64,000 bases of DNA. It comes from Senimuribacter intestinalis. GTDB lineage: Bacteria; Bacillota; Clostridia; Peptostreptococcales; Anaerovoracaceae. This document shows, in pieces, positions 15,245 through 25,140 of this stretch. The stretch's first letter is position 1. Each line of letters starts with the position of its first letter. The stretch is taken from the NCBI GenBank assembly GCA_943192975.1, contig CALPCJ010000009.1, positions 1 through 64,000 of the forward strand, in the 5' to 3' direction. The translations under genes and the position numbers were made by a program. The notes under the pieces were generated by a model, which had not been told where the DNA came from, made no database searches, and worked only from the letters and a program-made list of their open reading frames with translations.

Positions 15245-16360
15245 TTACGGAATTATTCCAAGAGCTTTCATTTCCTTAAAAAATGCATCTGCCTGTCCAT
15301 TGGGATTTGCGTTTCTGGTTGCTTCCAGTTCTATATCCTCATATTCATATCCGTGGATAATAACTGCAATATCCTTACCAAAGACCTTTTTAAAGAATCC
15401 ATCTTCTTGTAATTTTCGTACTGCAGATGAAGTTAGTTCCAGAAGTTTCTTCCAGTCAGTCTCTCTTTCTTCCAAAAGATACATCAAATCTTTTTCTTCC
15501 TGATTCCAAAAGGCATAGTTCCATCTTTCCTCACCAACTTGATGTTCTTCTGTATTAAAACTGATAGCAAAATCCGTCACTTCATCTCCGCTATGATTTA
15601 TAAATACCGAGATTGCGTAAATATTTTCATTTTTCCATGAAGTTACTGCGTTTTTCAAGGCTTTGGAAATATCTGTTTTACATAACGGTTTCTTCACAGT
15701 TTTCTGTTTTCCCGTAATTAAACTCCTTATCACTGGAGGAACACGTACCTCACTAACGTCGTTCATCATACATTTTAGTAAGTTCCCTGTTCTATCATAA
15801 AAAAATTCAAATCGAAATGTTTCTTCAGAAAACAAATTCCAATAAGCTGCTACTTCTTTGCGTGTTGCACAAAACATTTTGTCTGTATTATCGTATTCGT
15901 ATTCTTCAAAAGCAAAATCAAACGAACTCTTATTATACGCTGTCAGAAAAATATTCTTTTTCATGTGTTCTTTTTCATATATAGAAACTGTAATGTTTGT
16001 CGGGCTTCCTCTATTTATTGAGTATTCAATATTATCTTTTCTGCCAATCCACTCAAAGGAAGATAAAACAAGATTTTCAACTAACACTAAATTCTTATCA
16101 TTAAAATAATAAATATAATCAGGAGTCGTCTTTGGTTTTATTTTTAATATCCTACCTCTCGAAATATTAGTAACAAAAATTTCTTCTAATAAGCTAGGGC
16201 AATAATATCCACGAGATAAACTCTGACCACCTTTGGAATACTCTACTCGAAACACTTCTTTCCTTTTTATGCAGTTTTCCATTTTTTCTATATTTTCATC
16301 TGTGAGGATTTGGCGAATCAGTTGATTCGCCAAATCTATATATTCTTTTTTCTTATTCAT
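15245..16360 (-). CDS. DUF4303-like immunity protein for the main RHS toxin
   Basis: The protein has 371 residues. The C-terminal 160 or so match those of 2222-3349 almost exactly and carry WNYAFWNQEE and FGKDIAVIIHGYEYEDIEL, a DUF4303-like pattern recognised by eye. The N-terminal 210 residues (RGYYCPSLLEEIFVTN) are only moderately similar to the paralogue. The ATG at 16360 follows AAAGGGA and lies 11 bases after the stop of the RHS gene, so toxin and immunity protein are made from one transcript. The first 34 codons have been copied into two other genes of the array (near 6330 and 11611). Confidence 0.75.
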   Translation of the reverse strand: MNKKKEYIDLANQLIRQILTDENIEKMENCIKRKEVFRVEYSKGGQSLSRGYYCPSLLEEIFVTNISRGRILKIKPKTTPDYIYYFNDKNLVLVENLVLSSFEWIGRKDNIEYSINRGSPTNITVSIYEKEHMKKNIFLTAYNKSSFDFAFEEYEYDNTDKMFCATRKEVAAYWNLFSEETFRFEFFYDRTGNLLKCMMNDVSEVRVPPVIRSLITGKQKTVKKPLCKTDISKALKNAVTSWKNENIYAISVFINHSGDEVTDFAISFNTEEHQVGEERWNYAFWNQEEKDLMYLLEERETDWKKLLELTSSAVRKLQEDGFFKKVFGKDIAVIIHGYEYEDIELEATRNANPNGQADAFFKEMKALGIIP

Positions 16361-16371
16361 ACCAAATCCCT

Positions 16372-19300
16372 TTAAAATGGTGCTGCCTTATCCAATGCAG
16401 TGATAAACGCTCTTAGATTCTTTAATGCATTTTCAACTTTTCTTTTTTTGTTGCCTTTCTTATCGTATGCCGATTGAATCATCGAGTTCACTATATCAAA
16501 ATAATCATTTCGGTGAAGCCTTTTATGAAGCCCTTTTTTTATTTTTATTTTATTTATTGGATTCTCAATCTTTATTCCTACCTTATTCAAGATATCTCTT
16601 GCTGGTTTTGCTCTTGTCTTTGTTCTTGCAACAATATGGTGTTCTTCATACTTATCTTTATATTTTCTCTTTGCTTTAGAAAAGCTTTTCCCAATTGCTT
16701 TTGATAGAGACTTCGCCTTTGACTTCACATACTCGGAGGCTCCGCTTAAAGTATTCTCAATACCTCTAATAGCTCTTCCCCACGCCTCCTGAAACTCTTT
16801 TGTAGTTGTAAGATAGGTTAGAGTAATGCCACCTATTACAATTGCCGCTCCTTTTGCAATCCACGGGATAAAGAATATTCCAAAATGCCCACTCGGATCA
16901 ACGTAATTCACCGGGTTATTCGCACAATACGCATACAAATGCAGCGTGTTCGGGTCATTCTCACTACCCCTGTACGTATCCTCCGTCAAGAACCTTTTAT
17001 CCGCCGGGTCATAATACCTGGCATTCAGGTAATAAAGCCCCGTGCTCGCATCATAAATTCCTCCGGTATAGCAGATTTCGTTATACAAATCCCCGTGGAC
17101 AGTCGTCTCGCCAAAATCACTGCATTCATAAGAGTTTGCACAGTTTCCGCTGCTGTCCAAAATACTAGTCGTGCTGGCACGGATATCCTTGTTGTAGAAG
17201 TAATAATCCTTACCAGTTTCAGCATCCCGCTCAGCAGCAATGATATTTCCGGCATCACCTAGAAGATTCAGAGACTTCTTCCCTACACTGCCGTCAGTAA
17301 AGACTACACTGCCGCATCCATAAGCATAGTGCGTCTCTTCGGAATCCTTGCCCTGTACCTGCTCATACTTGGCAATACGCTGACCCTGACCGTTATACAG
17401 ATTCTCCTGCCGGAAGACTTCCGCACCATTTTCTGTATAGGTCACCGTATCCAGACGATTATCCGCATCATAGGAAAAATCCTTAACCGCATTGCCGTCT
17501 ACTTCTTTAATTTGATTTCCGTTAGCATCATAGCTATAAACAGCACTTCCTTTTGTAATCAACTGATTTAAGCTGTTATAGGTGCTTGTAGTCGTTATTC
17601 CTTTCTCAGTTTCAGTCAAGCAGTTACCTACAGTGTCATAGGTATATCGAATGCCATTTCCCAATACCATTCGACCTAGATTATCGTACTCATAGTATCT
17701 TCTCTCATTTATCTGCTTATCTGTTTCCGTAGAATAAACATTTTTCCTTACTTCTTCTACAATCTGGTCATCATAATTATAGGTATAAATATATTTTTCA
17801 GCCTCTCCGTCCCGCTCACTGTCAGTTACTGTGATAGATGTATTTCGATCCAGCTTATCATACCCATAAGTCTTCAATGCATAGCCGGTGCCACCGAGAG
17901 CCTCTCTGTTGTCCTTAATCGTTTCAATCTGCCCACGGACGTTGTATGTGTACTCACGAAGCACTGCGCGGCCTGTGCTCGTAACCGCCGTAATCTCAGA
18001 GAGTCTGCCGTAATCATCATAGGCATATTCCAGTGCCTCTACCTGACTGTCAAATCCGGACGGATAGCTTACCCGTACAAGGCGGTCATCATTGTCATAA
18101 GCATAAGTAATCCTCCTTGCTTCAAGCTGTCCTTCACTTGGCTGTGCACCCTCACAAGAAACCTCCGCTTCGCTGATCAGGTTTCCACTTTCATCATACC
18201 TTGTTTCCGTCCATCTGTAAAGGGTTTTGCTTCCGCTCTCAAAAGCATAATCCTTCATCTCTGATACGTTACCGCCAGTATCATAAGAAAACTCTGTCCG
18301 CAGTGTCTGCGCACCTGCTGCATCAAAATAATTGATTGCAATTTCCCTGTCCAGACTGTCATACTCGTAAGTCCTGTAGTTTCCTGCAGCGTCAGTCTCT
18401 TTGGAAAGGGTTCCATCCTCAGCATATCCATAGGTCTTCGTAATTTCTCCATCAGCGGCATTTCCGATGGTGGATTCGCTGATAACCTGCCCGGAAAGAT
18501 TTGTGACAGTTCTGCTCTTCGTACCGTTTGCCATGGTAATCGTAACCGAAGAGGCTTCATTTCCCTGCGTTGGGTCTGCATAACTGACTGAGGTTTTCAC
18601 GGCAGATACGTTCGCATCTTGTACGAACTCCGTCAGTCTGCCCTCTATGTCATAAGCCATCGTGTCTGAATTAAAAAAGGAACTATGGTCGACTCTTACT
18701 GCCTGATTCTGATCGTTATAAAACGTCTTACTTTGAATTGAGAATTCTCCAGGTCTGCATCCCTTCGCTTCTCTGTCGTAGTCTGCATCACGAATGGTTC
18801 GTATCTGATTGCCCCTGGCATCATAGAGATACGCAGTGATGGCAGTATCCGCCATGGTCTGCCCTTCCCCTAAAGTGACCTGACTCAGGCAATTTCCTGA
18901 CTTATCGTAGGTGTAGTAGGTGGAAATACCTTGGCTATCCTGACGAAGGACATTACCACTTCCGTCTGTAAAAGTTTTGCTCACCTGACTTCCAGAAACT
19001 GTAGTCGTAATCTTAGCATAAACTTTCTCTGTATCCCCAAGGGCTGCGTTTTTATCAATGGAGCCATAATGGATAGACGTAGACTCACTTCTCTGCTTGC
19101 CTCCAGTGGTTGTCACAGTGTTTGCAACGCGATTCATATTGTCATAGGTATAGCTTACGCTCTCTGTCTGTGACTTTCCATTCTCTGTTGTAGTAGTCGT
19201 CTGGCTGCTTACCGCATCGTTTGCTGTATAGCTGGTTACAACCGTGGTGATACGGCTGCCTTCCTGCTCTGTAGCCCTTGTCACTCTGCCAAAACTGTCA

Positions 19301-22300
19301 TAGGTATAAAAGCCCATAGACTTCAATACGCCGCAAACAGTAACGGTGCTTTCCAGCTCTCTGCCCATCAGGTCATATTTCGTAACGGTCACTGTAACGG
19401 TATCGCCTACAGTTTCCGTAGTAGTCTCCGTCTTATTACCCGCACTGTCATAGGTGTATGAATAAGTCACAGTACTGGTCACAACACCGTTGATGCTTTC
19501 TGTCTCAGATTCGATTTCTCCATAAAGGAAATCATCAATATCTCCGTCTTCTTCTGTATAGTAGTCATAGTCTGTACGGACTCCTGTAATATTGTCAAAC
19601 TGTGAAGTCAGATTTCCAAAGATGTCATAGAGATAGGTGAAATCGCCTGTGACAGTACTGCCTCGCCTTGTGATTTCACGGCTTGGAAAATCTTCGTCAA
19701 ATTCTCCAGTATTGTCGTATTCATACTCAACCAGTTCCTCCCACTGACTGATTTCTGTGGCTTCTTCTGTCACATTTAAGGTATCATCGTATTCTGTAGT
19801 CGTCACATAAGTGTCAATCTGCTCTGTTACAAGACCTGTTTCTTCACCAATTACCTCATAAGTAACCTGCTCTGTGGTCTTTGCCAGCATTTCATCGCGA
19901 TAGGAATATGCAGTGACGAGACCATTTCCGTCGACTACCTCCAGACAGTTTCCCGATGCCACGTCAAAGGCAGCAGTTTCTTCGCTCAATGTAAAGCCAT
20001 CTTTTTTCACGGCAGTTACAGTCTGTTCCATGCCTTCTGCGCCTTTACTGCGAGTAAACAAAAGACTTTCTCCGTCTGGATAGACTGCTTCCTTTACGCT
20101 GCCATCTCTGTCTGCCTCTATCTGATAGACATTTCCTGCAGCGTCTGTCATGATTTTTAAGTTTCCATTTCCGTCATACCCATAGGTAAAGCTTGCGCCG
20201 GTTTCTCCGCCTGTTCCCAGCCTTGTCGCCTTTGCAAGACGTCCATCCGCATAAGTGTATGACATGCCGCTTCCGTCAGGCATGATGACTTTCTTGACTG
20301 TTGCAGGGTCAGTGCCAGCCTTATCGTTATATACAAAAGTCATTTCCAGATTATTGCTTGTCATGACGCTTTTGACAAGCCCTGTATAAAGATCATAGGT
20401 AAAGAGAAGGAAATTTCCATTCGGCTCTTCCATATATACAAGCTGCCCGGATGCACTAAAATAGTAGCTGAGATTCTCCTTAGTTTCTACAAGGTAAGCT
20501 GCTTCTATCGTCTTTTCTACTTTGCCATCCTGTGACCCAGTACTCTTATCCGGAAGCTTTATGGTAATCTTTCCTTCCTCGCCGGAAAGCTTGCGAAGTG
20601 TCAGGTATTTTCCCATGGATGAAATATACTCGCCGCTTGCGTTAGGCTCCTTTGTAAAGAAGAATAACGTGCCGGAACTATCCTTCATCACAAGCCTTTG
20701 CCCTGTTTCCAGTTTATCGCTGTAATCTGTCGAAAGAAGCTCAATATCATAATTATGGTTCCAGCCGATACCAAAAGCTGATTTTGAAGATGCCATACTG
20801 TTGTAGGTGCGCGTAAGTTCCACAGGAAGCTGTTCATTCGGCAAGGTCAAGTCGGTCTGCTCATAGAAGAAGTTCCCCTGACTCTTTTCGATAGCGCCGC
20901 TGCCGGAAGGCAGCTGAAAATCTGCATAGTTCCAATATTCTTTATATCCAAGGCGTTTGATGAACTCATTCTCATCAACCACAGTACTTTCTGCTTCGTC
21001 AGAAAAAGCACTATAGCTGATGACCGCTCCCTTATTATCTCTTTTAACAGCACGAACCCGGTAGTAAAATCTGGTCTCGTAGTCTGCGTTAGGCTCAACA
21101 AAGCAGCCTGCATTTACTTCCGCCAAAGGCTCCTGCAGCAAAGGATCAAAGCCCTTTTCTGTACTGCGATAAATTTCGTAGCTGATATCCTCCGGCAATC
21201 TTTCCGGAATCTTCCACTTCAGATAAGTCTTATAATTGATCTTATCCTTGGCAGAAAGACCTTTTGGACGGTAGTTTTCCATTCCGTCTATGACAAAGGT
21301 TTCCGTCTCCAGCCTGTCAAGGGTAAGCATAACTTCTGATGGCATGCCGTTTTCTTTGACCGCCTTGATGGTCAGACTCTCGCTTGTAAGAGAGCCGTCT
21401 GACAGAGATAGAATCTCCACAGTTTCCCCTGCTTTAATCTCTACAAAATCCCCCGTCGTCTTTGCATAGTAAGTACAGTCTTCCTCAGATTCCCTTAAGG
21501 TAAAGCTGACCATATTTTCCATGGTAACAAGCCCTTCGCCCTTTTCATCAAAGGAAATCTTCTCTGCCCGTGCATTTTCTATGAGTGTGCTGCTGTAAGC
21601 TGCGCCGCCGAAAAGTCCATGGGTTACAGCAGCGACGCAGTATGGTCTTCCTTCCTCATATTTTCCCTTACCGTCTTCTGTTTTTAGACTACTGGTCTGG
21701 CTGTTTTCTTCTGCTTTCTGATTCTCAATGTACCAGTCGGCGCTAGAAAGGGTAAAGCTTCTGAAAAAGCCTGCGGTCAGCTGCATATATGCTGCATCTG
21801 TGCCAAATATGATCTGCGGACTGTCATAGCTTTGATCGTCCGGTCTTTCGATACGAAAAGCCGGATCTACAATTGTTGGCGCTGGACAATTCTCGTCCTT
21901 ATATATATCACAGGTTACAGTTTTCACGTTACCTGCAATGTCCATTACTTCCAGTTTGATGGTATACCAGCCGGCTGCATAGTTTTCGTTATACAGACCT
22001 ATGTCGCCGAAAAGCGCATCTTCCTTTTCTGTATCACCAGAAAGCACCTCTCTGTAGCTTTCATCTGCCGCTGATTTTTCTTTGATATATATTTTCCAGC
22101 CGGAAAATTCTTCATCTGCAGCGCTGCCTCTGATGATACCCTGATCTGCCTCTGCAATCTCTGCTGTAGGAAGAGTCTTGTCCACTCTGATATTGATGGT
22201 TCTCTCTTCGCCCGGCAGACCGTCCTGATCAATTGCCCGCACGCTGAGTATATATGTACCTTCTTTATCCGGAAGCACTGCGGTAAAAGTGCCGGAAAGT

Positions 22301-24993
22301 GTCGTAATGCCGGTAATATCGGTCCAGTCCGCATCTTTTTCTTCTACTTTGTACTGCAGACCGGTAATCGCTTTGACAGAAGATGGCATGTTAAACTGCA
22401 CTATCGTTTCTCCGCCCTTTGAGGTGGCAGCAGTAAGCTGCGGCTTTGCAATGCGGTTAGCTATCGTAATTTCTTTGGTGATGGTCTTTCTGTTTCCTGC
22501 CGCATCGGTTAGGTTCATCTTCAGCACATAGGTACCGTTTGCTATTTTTCTTGTATCAAAGGCTTTAGAATTTGCACCGGAGGTAGAGCCTGAAGCGTTG
22601 TCATAGATATCGCAGACTTTTTCACCAGCTGCGCCATTCTCTCCCTTTTGATGCAGGCTCATGATATTGCTGACAACCGGGCTTCCGGTATCCAGGTCTG
22701 GAGTTCCGGTAATGTACGAAATACCGGAAAGCTCATTTGTCTCTGTAATTTCACCTTGATTTTTTGCTGAAATGCGTCCTGTCGGCGGCTCATTGTCAAA
22801 CCAGTAAGGAATCTCGCTGATGCATGCATTACCTGCCTCGTCGGTAACCTTTACATAAATAGCATATCTTCCCTGTATCACAAGGCTTTCTTCGATATAG
22901 AAAGTTGCCATGTATGCGCCTCCCGACTTGGAAAGATACAGACTTTCAGGCGTCTTGTATCGCTCTGGTACAGGATTGGTGCCCGGCCAGTCAAGGACAT
23001 AGGTGATGTTTTCTTCTTTAAATTCTGTGGTAATATCGTCTTTGATTCCTGTCAGCTGCACCATCGGCTGCGGGTTGGTCCTCCATCCGGAAATGCTTGG
23101 TGATACACTTTCTACAATATACGCGGATTCGACCGTTGGAGCCTCTTCATCCTGTATGCCGTTAATCTGTACAGGCCCTCGTGTATGGATTGTGCTCGAT
23201 CCATTGTAGTAGTCCATTCTAAACTCAAGACGGTATGTACCGCTTTCAATGTCATCAGGAATCGGTATATCCATCGTAAATTTTCTGCCGGACTGGCTTG
23301 TTTCAATGGTTTCAAAGGCACCTGCCGGATTGACCGCCTGTCCTGTTTCTGTATTGACAAGACGATACTGGATACTTGTAATAGCGCCCGATAGAGGAGT
23401 TTGGTATATGATATTTATTTTCTCTCCTGCTTCATAGGAATCATTTAATAAGTTCCAAGTATCCATAACGCCGTCACCATCTCCAAAATACGTAACGGAA
23501 AGTTTTGGACGATAGGTGGTACTTGTGTATCTGCTGCCGTAAAATTCCGCATATGCAGTGCTGCTTTCCTGCGCATTTCGTAACATAATGCCGTAATTGC
23601 TCGAACCAGTAGAAATATTTCTCGCAAAGAGGGTCAGATTAAAACGTCCCGCTCTTTTATCTACACCAGATGTTGTCATACTGGAGGTTCTGGTTGCGCC
23701 CACGGTCGGCTGTTTATTCCATGTGATGGTCTTTTTGTCCCAACTGCTGGTAACCTTATATGCTTCAATCGTTCTGCCGCTGTAACTGTCTGCATTTTCA
23801 TATACGGAAAGTTCTGCGCTGTCTACAAGGGTGCCATTGATGACACTTTTCAGGCTTAAGAAGTTGATATAGGTTCTGTAAGTACCGCCGGAGCCTTTGC
23901 CTACAGGCATACTCTGTCTTGCTGTGGTATAGTAATTAGTGGAGGCACTGCCGCTGTAAACATAAGCATCCCACAAACTTTCCCCGCTGCTGGTATTCGC
24001 CCAGGTGTTAGTCGGGTCGATGGTAACCGGATACTCACGTTCTTTTGCTTTCAAATATTTCTTGTCGATGGTTAGAGTCAGGATATATGTATCCGTTTCG
24101 TCCTCTTTTTCCTCGATGGTATATGCTAAATCCTCGCTGTAGGCTTCGCCTGTCGCATCGTTCATGTTTGGAGGCAGTATCTGGTTAACCAGTTCCTTGC
24201 TCTTCTTATCATAAAAACCAATGCTTCCATCAGCTTCTGATACTTCTGCCACAAGTCCCGGCGCGCTGATTTCAAACTGCAGTTCGTTTTTTGCTGGTCT
24301 TTTGGTCAGCACGATATTTTCTTTAATGCCGGTGTTTAGGGAGATATATTCTACGTAGGCAAGGGCTGTCTCGTCTTTGTAGGTGGCCTTGACGTTCTTT
24401 TTCTTCACATTACCATAGGCATCTTCAGTCTTTTCTTTTTCTTTCTTTACTTTTACCTTTTTTCCGAAAAAATCTTTATATGTTTTTTCGGTCGGTGCGA
24501 TGGTAATCTGGTAGTCGTCTTTTTCCAGCAGAACCGGCGTCTCTTCCGACAACGCTTCAGGTATGTACTGATAGGAATCTCCTGCAGTATTTCTATATAG
24601 GTAGCCGCTTCTGTCCTGCTTCTCTTCGCTCTGCGCTAGGAAAGCACTGTCAAGCTCTATATATGCAGGGTCATAGTCTGTCAACTCTCCATTTTCATCT
24701 TTGAATCGCACATTTTCTGTGAAGAAGATACTGTACCGCTTCTTTCCTCCCAGGTCAAAGGTGGTGTAGTCTTCTCCGCTTTCTGAAAGGATTGCTTCGT
24801 CTTCTGTCACGTCTTCTGGATTCAGATAGGTGATTGCTTCGCTGCCTGTGTTTGCGCTTGCGCCAGCTCTTTCCTTCTGCTGATCGCTGTCATCTGCGAA
24901 GGTTGCTGCCGGAATAGCGCTTACAACGAGGCAAACACTTAGTAGGATGGCAATGGTTTTCTGAATTGGGTTACATGTTTTTCTTTGATTCAT
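16372..24993 (-). CDS. WapA-like secreted RHS-repeat protein with C-terminal AHH nuclease
   Basis: This is a 2,873-residue polymorphic toxin. The start at 24993 (MNQRKTCNPIQ) follows AAGGAAGAG; the signal peptide ends near ATFA (residue 33). About residues 330-505 form a DNRLRE-type domain of the kind found in WapA. Ig-like repeats follow, a fibronectin III-like domain lies near 1243, and the RHS opening domain is near 1374 (ELTRTYNSMASS). YD repeats run from about 1530 to 2660, and the core ends with YYLNARYYDPADKRF and PSGHF at about 2703. The final 169 residues carry a hydrophobic segment and then an AHH-group nuclease (EEHHIVAR, KPARDILNKVGI, GLHKRLHRNDYF). The RHS shell should enclose and deliver the tip to neighbouring cells. 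The immunity gene follows at once; four spare tips lie downstream. Confidence 0.9.
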   Translation of the reverse strand: MNQRKTCNPIQKTIAILLSVCLVVSAIPAATFADDSDQQKERAGASANTGSEAITYLNPEDVTEDEAILSESGEDYTTFDLGGKKRYSIFFTENVRFKDENGELTDYDPAYIELDSAFLAQSEEKQDRSGYLYRNTAGDSYQYIPEALSEETPVLLEKDDYQITIAPTEKTYKDFFGKKVKVKKEKEKTEDAYGNVKKKNVKATYKDETALAYVEYISLNTGIKENIVLTKRPAKNELQFEISAPGLVAEVSEADGSIGFYDKKSKELVNQILPPNMNDATGEAYSEDLAYTIEEKEDETDTYILTLTIDKKYLKAKEREYPVTIDPTNTWANTSSGESLWDAYVYSGSASTNYYTTARQSMPVGKGSGGTYRTYINFLSLKSVINGTLVDSAELSVYENADSYSGRTIEAYKVTSSWDKKTITWNKQPTVGATRTSSMTTSGVDKRAGRFNLTLFARNISTGSSNYGIMLRNAQESSTAYAEFYGSRYTSTTYRPKLSVTYFGDGDGVMDTWNLLNDSYEAGEKINIIYQTPLSGAITSIQYRLVNTETGQAVNPAGAFETIETSQSGRKFTMDIPIPDDIESGTYRLEFRMDYYNGSSTIHTRGPVQINGIQDEEAPTVESAYIVESVSPSISGWRTNPQPMVQLTGIKDDITTEFKEENITYVLDWPGTNPVPERYKTPESLYLSKSGGAYMATFYIEESLVIQGRYAIYVKVTDEAGNACISEIPYWFDNEPPTGRISAKNQGEITETNELSGISYITGTPDLDTGSPVVSNIMSLHQKGENGAAGEKVCDIYDNASGSTSGANSKAFDTRKIANGTYVLKMNLTDAAGNRKTITKEITIANRIAKPQLTAATSKGGETIVQFNMPSSVKAITGLQYKVEEKDADWTDITGITTLSGTFTAVLPDKEGTYILSVRAIDQDGLPGEERTINIRVDKTLPTAEIAEADQGIIRGSAADEEFSGWKIYIKEKSAADESYREVLSGDTEKEDALFGDIGLYNENYAAGWYTIKLEVMDIAGNVKTVTCDIYKDENCPAPTIVDPAFRIERPDDQSYDSPQIIFGTDAAYMQLTAGFFRSFTLSSADWYIENQKAEENSQTSSLKTEDGKGKYEEGRPYCVAAVTHGLFGGAAYSSTLIENARAEKISFDEKGEGLVTMENMVSFTLRESEEDCTYYAKTTGDFVEIKAGETVEILSLSDGSLTSESLTIKAVKENGMPSEVMLTLDRLETETFVIDGMENYRPKGLSAKDKINYKTYLKWKIPERLPEDISYEIYRSTEKGFDPLLQEPLAEVNAGCFVEPNADYETRFYYRVRAVKRDNKGAVISYSAFSDEAESTVVDENEFIKRLGYKEYWNYADFQLPSGSGAIEKSQGNFFYEQTDLTLPNEQLPVELTRTYNSMASSKSAFGIGWNHNYDIELLSTDYSDKLETGQRLVMKDSSGTLFFFTKEPNASGEYISSMGKYLTLRKLSGEEGKITIKLPDKSTGSQDGKVEKTIEAAYLVETKENLSYYFSASGQLVYMEEPNGNFLLFTYDLYTGLVKSVMTSNNLEMTFVYNDKAGTDPATVKKVIMPDGSGMSYTYADGRLAKATRLGTGGETGASFTYGYDGNGNLKIMTDAAGNVYQIEADRDGSVKEAVYPDGESLLFTRSKGAEGMEQTVTAVKKDGFTLSEETAAFDVASGNCLEVVDGNGLVTAYSYRDEMLAKTTEQVTYEVIGEETGLVTEQIDTYVTTTEYDDTLNVTEEATEISQWEELVEYEYDNTGEFDEDFPSREITRRGSTVTGDFTYLYDIFGNLTSQFDNITGVRTDYDYYTEEDGDIDDFLYGEIESETESINGVVTSTVTYSYTYDSAGNKTETTTETVGDTVTVTVTKYDLMGRELESTVTVCGVLKSMGFYTYDSFGRVTRATEQEGSRITTVVTSYTANDAVSSQTTTTTENGKSQTESVSYTYDNMNRVANTVTTTGGKQRSESTSIHYGSIDKNAALGDTEKVYAKITTTVSGSQVSKTFTDGSGNVLRQDSQGISTYYTYDKSGNCLSQVTLGEGQTMADTAITAYLYDARGNQIRTIRDADYDREAKGCRPGEFSIQSKTFYNDQNQAVRVDHSSFFNSDTMAYDIEGRLTEFVQDANVSAVKTSVSYADPTQGNEASSVTITMANGTKSRTVTNLSGQVISESTIGNAADGEITKTYGYAEDGTLSKETDAAGNYRTYEYDSLDREIAINYFDAAGAQTLRTEFSYDTGGNVSEMKDYAFESGSKTLYRWTETRYDESGNLISEAEVSCEGAQPSEGQLEARRITYAYDNDDRLVRVSYPSGFDSQVEALEYAYDDYGRLSEITAVTSTGRAVLREYTYNVRGQIETIKDNREALGGTGYALKTYGYDKLDRNTSITVTDSERDGEAEKYIYTYNYDDQIVEEVRKNVYSTETDKQINERRYYEYDNLGRMVLGNGIRYTYDTVGNCLTETEKGITTTSTYNSLNQLITKGSAVYSYDANGNQIKEVDGNAVKDFSYDADNRLDTVTYTENGAEVFRQENLYNGQGQRIAKYEQVQGKDSEETHYAYGCGSVVFTDGSVGKKSLNLLGDAGNIIAAERDAETGKDYYFYNKDIRASTTSILDSSGNCANSYECSDFGETTVHGDLYNEICYTGGIYDASTGLYYLNARYYDPADKRFLTEDTYRGSENDPNTLHLYAYCANNPVNYVDPSGHFGIFFIPWIAKGAAIVIGGITLTYLTTTKEFQEAWGRAIRGIENTLSGASEYVKSKAKSLSKAIGKSFSKAKRKYKDKYEEHHIVARTKTRAKPARDILNKVGIKIENPINKIKIKKGLHKRLHRNDYFDIVNSMIQSAYDKKGNKKRKVENALKNLRAFITALDKAAPF

Positions 24994-25033
24994 TGCTTTC
25001 TCTTCCTTTCTTTTTCGATATCTATATAAGCAA

Positions 25034-25103
25034 AAAGCCACATTGTCTAGGTGTGGCTTTCTGGTTATATTTGTATTATATATATTTATGGTTTTGTTTG
25101 CAA
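25034..25103 (-). promoter_or_regulatory. RHS promoter and leader hairpin
   Basis: On the minus strand TTGCAA (25098-25103) and TATAAT (25075-25080) are 17 bases apart, a good sigma-A-type promoter. The transcript would begin near 25068 and contain AAGCCACA...TGTGGCTT (25034-25060, 9-bp stem), followed by TTTTTGC, before the ribosome site of the RHS gene. The same hairpin could end read-through from polC, whose stop is at 25141. As it lies downstream of the RHS promoter, it could also act as an attenuator of the toxin gene. Confidence 0.65.
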
Positions 25104-25140
25104 GTGTTTTTTTGCTTTTCTGAAAATTCTTTAGTAATTC

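Noticed and set aside
16372..24993. Possibility that the long repetitive stretch is a CRISPR or DNA tandem array
   Set aside because: The repeats are degenerate YD protein repeats in one continuous frame with a signal peptide. There are no regular direct repeats with unique spacers.
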